From Scylla paramamosain (Eukaryota > Arthropoda > Malacostraca > Decapoda > Portunidae): a DNA stretch of 64,000 nt. Under the pieces are notes generated by a model that was not told the DNA's origin, made no database searches, and saw only the letters and a list, made by a program, of their open reading frames with translations. The stretch spans positions 9,273,678 to 9,337,677 of the forward strand of contig NC_087158.1 of assembly GCF_035594125.1 (NCBI RefSeq), in the 5' to 3' direction. Position numbers and translations under genes: made by a program. How positions within the stretch are numbered: position 1 is the first letter of the stretch; each line of letters starts with the position of its first letter. This document shows positions 1 to 12,010 of the stretch, in pieces.

Positions 1-1522
1 AAACTTCTTCATTAATAAAAAGTGTCAAAATCTTTGAAGATCTAACTCCCTTCATGACTTCTGGCACCTAACCAAAAACATCTCCAATAACTTTCGTTCT
101 TCATCTCTCCCTCCTTTATTTCAACCAGACGGCACCACTGCCATCTCATCTATTTCTAAAGCTCAACTCTCTGCTCAAACCTTTGGATGATTCAGGGCTT
201 GTTCCTCCCTCTTCTCCACCCTCTGACTACTTCATGCTACCCATTAAAATCCTTCATAATGATGTTTTCCATGTCCTTGCTGGCCTAAACCCTCAGAAGG
301 GACCTGATGGGGTCCCTCCTATTGTTCTACGAAACTGTGCCTCTATGCTTGCACCTTGCCTAGTCAAACTCTTTCAATTCTGTCCATCAACATCTACCTT
401 TTCTTCTTGATGGAAGTTTACTTACAATCAGTCTGTTCCTAAAAAAGGGTGACCATTCTAATCCCTCAATCTACCATCCTGTTGCTCAAATTTCCTGCCT
501 ATCTATCCTCAACAGGGAGATTCTTAAACATCTATCACTTCACAACCTTCTATCTGATAGCCAGAATGGATTCCATCAAGGCTGCTCTGCTGGTGATATT
601 CTGGCTTTCCTTACTGAGTCTCTTAGAGATTTTAGTGAAACTTTTGCTGTTGCCTTAGACATATCAAAAGGTTTTGATGGAGTCTTGCACAAAGCTTTGA
701 TTTCTAAACTGCCCTCCTGTGGCTTCTATCCTTCTCTCTGAAACTTTATCTAAAGTTTCCTTTCTGACTGTTCTATTACTGCTGTGGTAGATGGTCACTG
801 TTTTCCTCCTAAATCTATTAACAGTGGTGTTCCTCAGGGTTCTGTCCTGTCACCCACTCTCTTCCTATTATTCATCAATGATCTAAACCAAACTTCTTGT
901 CCTATCTACTGCTAAGCTGATGATATCACCTTGTACTTTCCCACATCTTTTCATAGACGTCCAACCCTTCAGGAAGTAAACAGTTCATGCAGGGAAGCCA
1001 CAGAATGCCTGACTTCTGATCTTTCTAAAATCTCTGATTGGAATAAAGCAAACTAGTATTGTTCAATGTCTCAAAAACCCAATTCCTCCATCTATCAACT
1101 CAACACAATCTTTCAGACAACTATCCCCTCTTCTTCAATGACTCACTTCTACACCAAGCATCCTCAGTCTGTACTTTACTTATCATCTAAACTGGAAACT
1201 TCACATCTCATCTCTAGCTAAAACAGCTTCTATGAAGTTAGGCATTCAGAGTTGTCTCTGCCAGTTTTTCTCATCCCCTGGCTGCTAACTCTGTACAGGG
1301 GCCTTATCCGTCCATGTATGGAGTATGCTTCACATGTATAGAGGGGTGTTCCACTCATACTGCTCTTTTAGTCTGGGTGGAATCAAAAGCTTTTTGTCTT
1401 ATCAACTCCTCTCCTCTAACTGTCTTCAGGCTCTTTGTCATTGTCAAAATGTTGCATCTCTTGCTATCTTCTACTGCTATTTTCATGCCAACTGCTCTTC
1501 TGATCTTGTTAACTGCATGCCT
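1..1522 (+). mobile_element. Jockey-like LINE, old decayed copy (5' part), RT region
   Basis: Degenerate reverse transcriptase region of the jockey-like family that recurs through this window; the left end is cut by the window edge. Broken reading frames match better copies segment by segment: the linker (PPSDYF, GPDGVPPIVLRN), the RT palm (SGVPQGSVLSPTLF near 825-870) and the thumb/C-terminal part (RVESKAF near 1378). Several stops and frameshifts are visible, and the RT YADD motif region near 912-925 contains a stop. The copy is interrupted after position 1522 by a younger copy and resumes at 3252. The family was assigned from the endonuclease-RT protein style seen in the copies at 7842-10790 and 56961-59745. 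Confidence 0.85.
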
Positions 1523-3251
1523 TTGCTAAAAACTCTACCTTGGACGATTCTGGGCTTGTTTCTCCCTCTCCTCCACCCTCTGACTACTTCATGCCACCTA
1601 TTAAAATTCTTCGCCATGATGTTTTCCATGCCCTTGCTGGCCTAAGCCCTCGGAAGGCTTACGGACCTGATGGGGTCCCTCGTATTGTTCTCTGAAACTG
1701 TGCCTCCATGCTTGCACCTTGCCTAGTCAAACTCTTTCAGCTCTGTCTGTCAACATCTACCTTTCCTTCTTGCTGGAAGTTTGCCTACATTCAACCTGTT
1801 CCTAAAAAGGGTGACCGCTCTAATCCCTCAAACTACCGTCCTATTGCTTTAATTTCCTGCTTATCTAAAGTTTTTTAATCTATCCTCAACAGGAAGATTC
1901 TTAAACATCTATCACTTCACAACCTTCTATCTGATCGCCAGTATGGGTTCCGTCAAGGCCTCTCTACTGGTGATCTTCTGGCTTTCCTTACTGAGTCTTG
2001 GTCATCCTCTTTTAGAGATTTTGGTGAAACTTTTGCTGTTGCCTTGGACATATCAAAAGCCTTTGATAGAGTCTGGCACAAAGCTTTGATTTCCAAACTA
2101 CCCTCTTACGGTTTCTATCCTTCTCTCTGTAACTTCATCTCAAGTTTCCTTTCTGACCGTTCTATTGCTGCTGTGGTAGACGGTCACTGTTCTTCTCCTA
2201 AATCTATTAACAGTGGTGTTCCTCAGGGTTCTGTCCTGTCACCCACTCTCTTCTTATTATTCATTAATTATCTTCTAAACCAAACTTCTTGTCCTATCCA
2301 CTCCTACGCTGATGATACCACCCTGCACTTTTCCACGTCTTTTCATAGACGTCCAACCCTTCAGGAGGTAAACATATCACGCAGGGAAGCCACAGAATGC
2401 CTGACTTCTGATCTTTCTAAAATTTCTGATTGGGGCAGAGCAAACTTGGTATTGTTCAATGCCTCAAAACTCAATTCATCCATCTATCAACTCGACACAA
2501 CCTTCCAGACGACTATCCCCTCTTCTTCAATGACACTCAACTGTCCCCCTCTTTTACACTGAACATCCTCGGTCTGTCCTTTACTTATAATCTGAACTGG
2601 AAACTTCACATCTCATCTCTAGCTAAAACAGCTTCTATGAAGTTAGGTGTTCTGAGATGTCTCCGCCAGTTTTTCTCATCCCCCCAGCTGCTAACTCTGT
2701 ACAAGGGCCTTATCCATCCATGTATGGAGTATGCTTCACATGTCTGGGGGGGTTCCACTCATACTGCTCTTCTAGACAGGGTGGAATCAAAAGCTTTTCG
2801 TCTCATCAACTCCTCTCCTTTAACTGACTGTCTTCAACCTCTCTCTCACCGCCGCAATGTTGCATATCTAGCTGTCTTCTACCACTATTTTCATGCTAAC
2901 TGCTCTTTTGATCTTGCTAACTGCATGCCTCCCCTCCTTCTGCGGCCTCGCTGCACAAGACTTTCTTCTTTCTCTCACCCCTATTCTGTCCACCTCTCTA
3001 ATGCAAGAGTTAACCAGTATTCTCAATCATTCATCCCTTTCTCTGGTAAACTCTGGAACTCCCTGCCTTCTTCTGTATTTCCACCTTGCTATGACTTGAA
3101 TTCCTTCAAGAGGGAGGTTTCAAGACACTTATCCACCAATTTTTTATCATGCTTTGACCCTTTTATGGGACTGGCATCTCAGTGGGCATTTTTTTTTATT
3201 AGATTTTTGTTGCCCTTGGCCAGTTTCCTTCCTACATAAAAAAAAAAAAAA
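1523..3251 (+). mobile_element. Jockey-like LINE, younger 5'-truncated copy nested in the first
   Basis: Begins inside the endonuclease-RT linker and runs to a poly(A) tail at 3237-3251. RT motifs are readable: LDISKAFDRVWHKAL, SGVPQGSVLSPTLF, SYADDTTLHF (2306-2335) and the C-terminal block HVWGGSTHTALLDRVESKAF. The open stretches are 2044-2562 and 2430-3239, offset by a frameshift near 2470. The six bases ATGCCT occur both just before the copy (1517-1522) and just after its tail (3252-3257), which fits a target-site duplication. The host sequence on both sides is another copy of the same family. The 5' truncation is typical of target-primed reverse transcription. Confidence 0.88.
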
Positions 3252-3575
3252 ATGCCTCCCCTCCTCCCATGGCTTTGCTGCACAAGACTTTCTTCTTTCT
3301 CTCACTCCTATTTTGTCAACCTCTCTAATGCAAGAGTTACCCAGTACTCTCAGTCATTCATCCCTTTCTCTGGTAAACCATGGAACTCACTGCCTGCTTC
3401 TGTTTTTCCACATTTCTATGACTTGAACTCTTTCAAGAAGGAGGTTTCAAGACAATTATCCTGTAGTTTTTGAATACCACCTTTGACTCTGTTCGGGGAT
3501 GGGCACCTTAGTGGGGCATTTATTTATCGCAATTTTGTTGCCCTTGGCTAGTGCCCTTCCTACACAAAAAAGAAA
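3252..3575 (+). mobile_element. Jockey-like LINE, old copy (3' part), continuation of 1-1522
   Basis: The sequence resumes exactly where the old copy stopped (after 'gcatgcct'). It encodes the family's C-terminal block (SFIPFSGKPWNSLPASVFP, then LNSFKKEVSRQL) and ends in the family's 3' signature, 'ttgcccttggctagtgccct', followed by an A-rich tail. Its divergence from other copies is similar to that of 1-1522. Confidence 0.85.
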
Positions 3576-4005
3576 ATATTAATATTTTGTTGAAAATTAT
3601 ATATTTTTTGACAATTTCAACTTTTTCTATTGAATACATACTTTTCTTTTTTATTTTGTAGCCTATGGTGATTGTCCTTTACATGTAAATAGAGGAAAAA
3701 TATTCACACTTATTGCCACACATTATCATAAGAAAGAAATGCTATTAATTTAGCAACTGGGAATTACATCATCAGTGGAGATGAAAATAAATGGATTGTG
3801 TTGGTGTGGAAATGCGAAGTGAATGAATGAGAGAAATTGGAGGGTATAAATTTTGGGTGGAGTGCTTAATACAGAATGTTGGGAAAATTTGGCTGTAATT
3901 TGAAAAACAAGCTTTACAAAACCACACTCCTTGGTAAGTTGTTATCAGGTGCGATTAAAGCAGGGACATATCATTTAATAATGAATAAAAATCTAAAGCA
4001 CTAAC
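3576..4005. other. Intronic/intergenic sequence, nothing recognised
   Basis: AT-rich DNA between the LINE tail and the host exon. No coding similarity or repeat structure was seen. If the exon at 4006-4090 is real, this is the start of its downstream intron (minus strand), opening with the donor 'gttagtgc'. Confidence 0.6.
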
Positions 4006-4090
4006 CTTTTTGGAGATAGCAGGGTGAGCTACTTCAACAATCAGATCAGGGGAGAACATACTGCAGTTTTCTAAATCACGACAGATGTAC
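4006..4090 (-). CDS. ASPDH: Host exon: aspartate dehydrogenase domain-containing protein (internal exon)
   Basis: Internal 85-base exon, minus strand. It is preceded by the acceptor 'atattttcag' and followed by the donor 'gttagt'. Its first base completes a Lys codon left open by the exon at 22252-22351, then 28 codons follow. The core reads SPDLIVEVAHPAIS. From knowledge of the family, the block PDLVVEVAHP is characteristic of ASPDH-type proteins, where it follows the FVWNR strand of the Rossmann fold; these proteins resemble bacterial L-aspartate dehydrogenase. The exon ends in phase 0 after two Lys codons. No following exon is found before the window edge. The identity rests on remembered family motifs, not on a search. 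Confidence 0.8.
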
Positions 4091-4213
4091 CTGAAAATAT
4101 GAAATTACAGAAATTAGACAAAAAAAAAAGTCATATCTATCTAATTATCAATTTATATTGTACTTGAATAGAATATACTACTACTACTACTACTTTTACG
4201 ACTAATATATATA

Positions 4214-4573
4214 TACAGGGTATCCTGCAAGTTAAGGAACATACTTCGAGATTTGATAGTTCAAGTAATTCTAAGTTGAAAATACTCTATACATGTATGC
4301 TGTGTGTTGCTTCATTTTGTGAGAAATTAACTCACCTGGGTGGGCCTCCATCTTCCTACCCTCCTTGGCTCACTATTTACTCAAGTGGTGCTGTGCTGCA
4401 TTGAGCGATAATTTTTTTTTCTATACAATCTATGCAGTAAAATCCTTACAAGAAACAGTAAGCAAATGACCAATTAAATTTTTGTATGTGTCAGTGAAGG
4501 AAATATACATGTAACATAGTAATACAGTGATTGTTAAGTGTTATTTTCTTAAACATACATGGTAACTCACCAG
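4214..4573 (+). repeat. Left inverted arm of fold-back element
   Basis: Arm of about 360 bases, inverted copy of 5097-5451. Shared landmarks are 'ttttgtgagaaattaact', 'actcaagtggt', 'gtaacatag' and the inner end near 4572. Confidence 0.8.
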
Positions 4574-5096
4574 CTTCATAGCAACTGCCCAGTGTTCCCA
4601 CCACTCCTGTAAATATTCTTTTAGATTATACAATATCCTTTTTAAGTGATGTTAAATTGCACTATGTTCTGTGAATTTTGTCCCTTTATGTATTTGTATA
4701 TTTGTATTCTTGTACTGGTACTACTGATGGTGGGGGTTCATATTGTCATCTGGATGATACCTATTTGAGCTGCCCCAATACATTCCACTGCTGCAAAAGT
4801 ACTGGGGAAACATCCTTTCTCATGGAGATGCTGATGCACTCTGTAGAATACTCTGCTATCTGGATATCATCTGTGTGAGTACCTGCATCTATATTCTGCT
4901 GTTGCAGCCCAGGCATTCCCATCACAGAATGAATATCATGACATGAATATCATGTCTGAATACTCTGTGTTACTGAATATGAAAGACATTTTCACAATAG
5001 CAAAAAGATGCACTTTGGCAGTCATTTAATTGATTTGGCCTGTCACTTAGGTGTCAAGACGTCAACTATTGAGTGCTGAAGGGGTGATAGTTCCAG

Positions 5097-5625
<529 letters not shown>

Positions 5626-5805
5626 CAGTAGAACCTCAGTTCTCGAACTTAATTTGTTTCTGAATGCCATTCAGAATCTGGATTATTTGAAAACCAAAAC
5701 TATTTTCACCATAGGAATCAATGTAAAGTGAATAATCCTTTCCCAGACACCAGTCTACACTTTCTTAGTGGCTTATGACAGACACTCCCACAGCCAAGAT
5801 GATTG
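5626..5805 (+). mobile_element. Pogo/Tigger-like DNA transposon end (fragment)
   Basis: Starts 'CAGTAGAACCTCAGTTCTCG' immediately after TA. From family knowledge, CAG-starting ends of this kind with TA duplications are typical of pogo/Tigger-like elements. Only one end is present; the fragment stops where the CR1-like LINE tail begins. Confidence 0.6.
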
Positions 5806-7841
5806 CTTAATAACATAAGAACATAAGGACATAAAAAATAAGGGAAGCTGCAAGAAGCGACCAGGCTTACACATGGCAGTCCCTGTATGAGACACACCTA
5901 CCTATTTCCATCTGTTATCCCCATCCATAAACTTGTCTAATCTTCTCTTAAAGCTCTCTAGCACTAACTACATGATTACTGAGTCCGTTCCACTCATCTA
6001 CCACTCTATATGAGAACCAATTTTTTCCTATCTCCTTCCTGAACCTAAACTTTTCAAGCTTGAACCTGTTATTTCTTATTCTACCCTGGTTGCTGATCCT
6101 AAGAATTTTGCTTACATCTCCCTTGTTATAACCCTTATACCACTAAAAGACTTCTATCAGGTCCCCTCTTAACCTACGTCTCTCTAGAGAATGTAAATTT
6201 AACAGCTTCAACCTCGCCTCGTAAGGAATACTCCTCATCCCCTGTATCCTCTGTACTGATTCTAATAGACCTATCTCTTTCCTGTAATGTGGGGACCAGA
6301 ACTGCACAGTGTAGTCTAGATGAGGTCTGACCAGCGCCAAGTATAACTTTAATATTACTTCCGGACTTCTACTTTTAACACTCCTAAAAATGAATCCTAG
6401 TACCCTATTTGCCTTGTTTCTGGCTTCTATGCACTGTTTCCCTAGACGGAGTTCAGAGCTAACTATAACTCCTAAATCTTTCTCGTACCCTGTACCTACC
6501 AGAGTTTGGTTGTTTAATGTGTACCTATTGTGTGGGTTTCCTTTACCTACACTAAGCACTTTGCATTTATTGATATTAAATTGCATTTGCCATCTATCCG
6601 TCCATTCATTCATTCTATCTAAGTCTGCCTGCAAGGCGATGGCATCTAATTCTGACCTAATTAATCTACCTATCTTTGTGTCATCCGCAAATTTACTAAC
6701 ATCACTACTAATTCCACTATCCAAGTCATTGATATATATTAGAAATAACAATGGCCCTAATACTGATCCCTGTGGCACCCCACTAATTACATGACCCCAC
6801 TCGGATTTCGAGCCGTTTATTACCACTCTCTGTCGCCTGTTACCAAGCCATGACCCTATCCAGCCTAACACCTTCCCATCTATCCCGTGTGCCCTAACCT
6901 TTCTCAGGAGCCTTTGATGGGGTACCTTGTCAAATGCTTTATTAAAGCCCAGATATAAGATATCATAACTATCACCATTATCTACTGCCTCATACACCTT
7001 ACTGTAAAAACTTAAGTTTGTCGGGCAAGACTTCCCCTTCGTGAAGCCATGCTGTGACTGATTTATCAAGTTATGTTTGTCTAAATGTTCCCTAATGTTC
7101 CTCGCTATTATTGACTCTAACATTTTACCTACAACTGAAGTTAAGCTGACAGGTCTATAATTAGACGCTAAAGTTTTATCTCCTTTCTTAAAGATGGGTA
7201 CTACATTAGCCTGCCTCCACATTACTGGTACCTCACCCAACTCCTGTGATTTCCTAAAGACAGAAACTAACGGCTCACTAATAATCTCTTTACATTCCTT
7301 AAGTACTCTGGGATATATTTCATCAGGTCCTGGTGACCTGAACTTTTTAGCCCATCTATCTCCTGTTCCACTATCTCCCTAGTTATGGAAATATCTGTCA
7401 GCTTCTCATTCTCATCTGCTCTAAACACCTGTTCACTACCTGGCATATCCTGCATGTTTTCCTGGGTGAAGACAGTTAAAAAATAATCATTCAGAAGTTT
7501 ACTAATCTCCTCCCCAGAACTAACCAGCTCCCCATCTGCTGCCTTTAATGGACCTACAGTATCCTTATTCTTCGTCCTGTATACCTGATAAAATCCCTTG
7601 GGATCCCTCTTAGCCTGGCTGGCTACCTTTAATTCATAATTGTCCTTAGCTTTCCTCGTTAACTTCCTGACTGTTCTAACTAATTCATTATATTGTGTCC
7701 TTAAAACTTCTTCACCTGCCCTTATCTCTTATATATACTTCTCTTATGCCCTATATAATGCTTTAACCAAGCAGTCATCCATTTGGGGTAATTTTTTGTG
7801 ATCTTATTGTTCTATATGGGATATTTGCTAGCTGACCTGTA
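5806..7841 (-). mobile_element. CR1/L2-like LINE, 5'-truncated
   Basis: Minus-strand LINE. Its 3' end lies at about 5806-5850 and carries short 'acataag' repeats, a tail style known for CR1-like elements. It covers the RT domain and part of the upstream linker and is truncated at 7841, where a jockey-like poly(A) tail begins. It differs clearly in protein sequence from the other LINE families in the window. Confidence 0.85.
6143..7240 (-). pseudogene. CR1-like reverse transcriptase
   Basis: Open stretch of 365 codons containing most of the RT fingers and palm: NYRPVSLTSVVGKMLE, HGFTKGKSC, FNKAFDKVPHQRLLRKV, SGVPQGSVLGPLLFLIYIND and the catalytic FADDTK. The thumb-side block YTVQFWSPHYRKEIGLLES follows. 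The frame closes at 6143, just before the expected C-terminal part, which continues in another frame down to about 5990. The upstream linker block at 7267-7455 (ENEKLTDISITREIVEQEI) is frameshifted relative to the RT. No endonuclease is present. It is a recently decayed fragment, unlikely to be functional. Confidence 0.85.
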
Positions 7842-8077
7842 TTTTTTTTTTTTTTTATATATAAGAAGGACACTGGCCAAGGGCAACAAAAATCAATAAA
7901 AAAAATGCCCACTGAAATGCCAATCCCGTAAAAGGGTCAAGGCAGTGGTCAAAAATTGGTGGATAAGTGTCTTGAAACATCCCTCTTGAAGGAATTCAAG
8001 TCATAGGAAGGTGGAAATACAGAAGCAGGCAGGGAGTTCCAGAGTTTACCAGAGAAAGGGATGAATGATTGAGAATA

Positions 8078-9808
8078 CTAGTTAACTCTTGCGTTAGAGA
8101 GGTGGACAGAATAGGGGTGAGAGAAAGAAGAAAGTCTTGTGCAGCGAGGCCACAGAAGGAGGGGAGGCATGCAGTTAGCAAGATCAGAAGAGCAGTTAGC
8201 ATGAAAATAGCGGTAGAAGACAGCTAGATATGCAACATTGCGGCGGTGAGAGAGAGGCTGAAGACAGTCAGTTAGAGGGGAGGAGTTGATGAGACGAAAA
8301 GCTTTTGATTCCACCCTGTCTAGAAGAGCAGTATGAGTGGAACCCCCCAGACATGTGAAGCATACTCCATACATGGACGGATAAGGCCCTTGTAAAGAGT
8401 TAGCAGCGGGGGGGGTGAGAAAAACTGGCAGAGACATCTCAGAACACCTAATTTCATAGAAGCTGTTTTAGCTAGAGATGAGATGTGAAGTTTCCAGTTC
8501 AGATTATAAGTAAAGAACAGACCGAGGATGTTCAGTGTAGAAGAGGGGGACAGTTGAGTGTCATTGAAGAAGAGGGGATAGTTGTCTGGAAAGTTGTGTC
8601 GAGTTGATAGATGGAGGAATTGAGTTTTTGAGGCATTGAACAATACCAAGTTTGCTCTGCCCCAATCAGAAATTTTAGAAAGATCAGAAGTCAGGCGTTC
8701 TGTGGCTTCCCTGCGTGCTATGTTCACCTCCTGAAGGGTTGGACATCTGTGAAAAGACGTGGAAAAAGTGCAGGGTGGTATCATCAGCGTAGGAGTGGAT
8801 AGGACAAGAAGTTTGGTTTAGAAGATCATTAATGAATAATAAGAAGAGAGTTGGTGACAGGACAGAGCCCTGAGGAACACCACTGTTAATAGATTTAGGA
8901 GAAGAACAGTGACCGTCTACCACAGCAGCAATAGAACAGTCAGAAAGGAAACTTGAGATGAAGTTACAGAGAGAAGGATAGAAACTGAAGGAGGGTAGTT
9001 TGGAAATCAAAGCTTTGTGCCAGACTCTATCAAAAGCTTTTGATATGTCCAAGGCAACAGTAAAAGTTTCACCAAAATCTCTAAAAGAGGATGACCAAGA
9101 CTCAGTAAGGAAAGCCAGAAGATCACCAGTAGAGAGGCCTTGACGGAACCCATACTGGCGATCAGATAGAAGGTTGTGAAGTGATAGATGTTTAAGAATC
9201 TTCCTGTTGAGGATAGACTCAAAAACTTTAGATAGGCAGGAAATTAAAGCAATAGGACGGTAGTTTGAGGGATTAGAACGGTCACCCTTTTTAGGAACAG
9301 GTTGAATGTAGGCAAACTTCCAGCAAGAAGGAAAGGTAGATGTTGACAGACAGAGCTGAAAGAGTTTGACTAGGCAAGGTGCAAGCACGGAGGCACAGTT
9401 TCAGAGAACAATAGGAGGGACCCCATCAGGTCCATAAGCCTTCCAAGGGTTTAGGCCAGCGAGGGCATGGAAAACATCATTGCGAAGAATTTTAATAGGT
9501 GGCACGAAGTAGTCAGAGGGTGGAGGAGAGGGAGGAACAAGCCCAGAATCGTCCAAGGTAGAGTTTTTAGCAAAGGTTTGAGCAAAGAGTTCAGCTTTCG
9601 AAATAGATGTGATAGCAGTGGTGCCATCTGGTTGAAGTAGAGGAGGGAAAGAAGAAGAAGCAAAGTTATTGGAGATATTTTTGGCTAGATGCCAGAAATC
9701 ATGAGGGGAGTTAGATCTTGAAAGGTTTTGACATTTTCTGTTAATGAAGGAGTTTTTGGCTAGTTGGAGAACAGACTTGGCATGGTTCTGGGCAGAAATA
9801 AAGTGCAT
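8078..9808 (-). pseudogene. Jockey-like reverse transcriptase, frameshifted
   Basis: RT of the same element, spread over three frames. 9401-9808 holds the linker and GPDGVPPIVL. 8684-9388 holds NYRPIALISCLSKVFE, DISKAFDRVWHKAL, SGVPQGSVLSPTLF and SYADDTTLHF. 8320-8784 and 8078-8437 hold the thumb and C-terminal block HVWG and SKAFRLINSSPLTDC. A stop at about 9400 and frameshifts near 8760 and 8340 inactivate it. Confidence 0.85.
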
Positions 9809-9858
9809 GAGATTGTGGTGATGGAAGGCTTAAGTACCTTTTGTGGGCCACCTCTCTA

Positions 9859-10786
9859 TCATGTATAGCACGAGAACAAGCTGTGTTTAGAAGGTTTAGA
9901 AGGTTTAGGACGAGAAAAACAGTGAGGAATGTACGCCTCCATGCCAGACACTATCACCTCTGTTATGTGCTCAGCACACAAAGACGGGTCTCTGACACGG
10001 AAGCAGTAGTCATTCCAAGGAAAATCAGCAAAATACCTCCTCAGGTCCCCCCAACTAGCAGAGGCAAAACGCCAGAGGCACCTTCGCTTAGGGGGATCCT
10101 GAGGAGGGATTGGAGTGATAGGACAAGATAAAGATATGAGATTGTGATCGGAGGAGCCCAACGGAGAAGAAAGGGTGACAGCATAAGTAGAAGGATTAGA
10201 GGTCAGGAAAAGGTCAAGAATGTAGGGCGTATCTCTAAGACGGTCAGGAATACGAGTAGGGTGTTGAACCAATTGCTCTAGGTCATGGAGGATAGCAAAG
10301 TTGTAGGCTAGTTCACCAGGATGTTCAGTGAAGGGAGAGGAAAGCCAAAGCTGGTAGTGAACATTGAAGTCTCCAAGAATGGAGATCTCTGCAAAAGGGA
10401 AGAGGGTCAGAATGTGCTCCACTTTGGAAGTTAAGTAGTCAAAGAATTTCTTATAGTCAGAGGAGTTAGGAGAGAGGTATACAGCACAGATAAATTTAGT
10501 ATGAGAATGACTCTGTAGTCGTAGCCAGATGGTGGAAAACTCGGAACATTCAAGAGCGTGGGCACGAGAGCAGGTTAAGTCATTACGGACATAAACGCAG
10601 CATCCAGGTTTGGATCGAAAATGAGGATAGAGAAAGTAGGAGGGAACAGAAAAGGGGCTACTGTCAGTTGCCTCAGACACCTGAGTTTCAGTGAGGAAAA
10701 GAAGATGAGGTTTAGAAGAGGAGAGGTGGTGTTCTACAGATTGAAAATTAGATCTTAGACCGCGAATGTTGCAGAAGTTAATGAAG

Positions 10787-10790
<4 letters not shown>
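9859..10790 (-). pseudogene. Jockey-like apurinic endonuclease domain
   Basis: Endonuclease/exonuclease/phosphatase fold of a LINE ORF2. Visible motifs, in order: [11 protein letters not shown] (N-terminal Asn motif), [11 protein letters not shown] (catalytic Glu), [24 protein letters not shown] (catalytic GDFN), [10 protein letters not shown] and [14 protein letters not shown] (C-terminal SDH). These residues are those expected for nicking the target at the start of target-primed reverse transcription. The frame breaks near 9870-9900, in a stretch of duplicated 'aggtttaga' units (KPSKPSK), where the copy at 56961-59745 reads on into the linker. Confidence 0.85.

Positions 10791-10870
<80 letters not shown>
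10791..10870. repeat. (TA)n(CA)n microsatellite
   Basis: About 36 TA units followed by four CA units. Together with 11297-11389 it brackets the pogo-like element 10871-11296, as if that element had inserted into a TA tract. Confidence 0.95.
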
Positions 10871-10872
<2 letters not shown>

Positions 10873-11293
10873 GTAAAATCCCTCTTATCCAGCATCAATG
10901 GGACCGCCGACATGCCGGATACTTGAATATTGCCGGATAATTGAATAGAAGTGAAATTATGTCCACAATCACCACCCTACACTCACGCATCTTACCATAA
11001 CAAAGATCAGCTGATGTGATCAGCTGCTTAAGTGTAAGCACAACACGCTTCCTCTTTTCAACAAATTTAGGCATGATGAAGGCGTCAGGCAATAAACAGT
11101 GCACACGCGGGACTGAGTCACTGAGTAAACACAGTGCAGTGGGCCGTGGGTGGCGCGAAGCAGTGCGCTCTGGTGGCGAGGGGACAAAGTATGCCTCGCG
11201 CAGGAATTTTAATTAATTTTATGAGTACACATTGATTTTTTTTATTGATTTTAAAGCTGCCGAATACTTGAATGCTGGATGAGAGGGATTTTA

Positions 11294-11296
<3 letters not shown>
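10871..11296. mobile_element. Pogo-like MITE with 25-bp TIRs
   Basis: A 426-base element. The left end 'CAGTAAAATCCCTCTTATCC' is matched by the inverted right end with one mismatch over 25 bases. The interior has no transposase. It lies inside a (TA)n tract, consistent with the TA target preference of Tc1/mariner/pogo elements. Confidence 0.8.

Positions 11297-11389
<93 letters not shown>
11297..11389. repeat. (TA)n microsatellite
   Basis: About 46 perfect units between the right end of the pogo-like MITE and the left end of the next TIR transposon. Confidence 0.96.
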
Positions 11390-11391
<2 letters not shown>

Positions 11392-11847
11392 TATTTGATG
11401 GCTCATAAGACACACCTTTTCCCCCCCCAAAAAAAAGTCTCAGGAAATGGGCCTGTGTCCTATGAGGCAAGGGTCAGCATTGAAGCAGCGGTTGGTGGTA
11501 AGTCTATGGCAACAGAGGCTCTAAAATCAAACCCGACATATTCGCACATGTAAACAAAGTGATGATTAGTACTACACCACAAAACAACTCTTTCTTTCAA
11601 GGTAACAATATATAATAGGTCATACTTATTGGTAATTCACATAGAATGACACCAGTCAGGAAGAATTTGCCTAAGTTACCATGCACCACGCATTGCATGT
11701 ACCAAAACAAACACGCGGTCGGTTATGCGCTGAATCCAGTAACACAGGTAAGCTTCACTGTGTTCTTTACAGTGTGATGCCGTTACTCCTTGAGGTAAGA
11801 CACACTTTCATATAATTAAAATTGCACCTATCTTTTAACATTCTTAT

Positions 11848-12010
11848 TGTGGGGGTGTGTGGCAACACTCAACTTCCGGCCGTATCACGGCACTAGTGTT
11901 TACTCAGCCGGGACGGAGACAGGTTGTCCCGTACCCTCTCTGTACATGGATACTTACCTTCAATAAACCTCACCACGCTTCTCCTGCCTTTCCCTACTCC
12001 AGTCCCAACA
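11848..12010 (+). repeat. 5' LTR of gypsy element
   Basis: 163 bases, begins TGTGGGGG and ends CCCAACA (TG...CA). It contains the polyadenylation hexamer AATAAA near 11961. It differs from the 3' LTR by an 8-base deletion near 11891 and a few substitutions. Confidence 0.93.

Larger units (their letters stand above)
7842..10790 (-). mobile_element. Jockey-like LINE, long copy with endonuclease and RT
   Basis: Minus-strand element of 2.95 kb. A poly(A) tail (T run 7842-7856) marks the 3' end. The 5' side runs into a (TA)n tract at 10791, beginning inside the endonuclease N-terminus, so the true 5' end and any ORF1 are missing. The 3' signature, 'ggccagtgtccttcttat' on its own strand, matches the other copies. 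It is the only copy here with almost the whole endonuclease plus RT. Confidence 0.9.
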
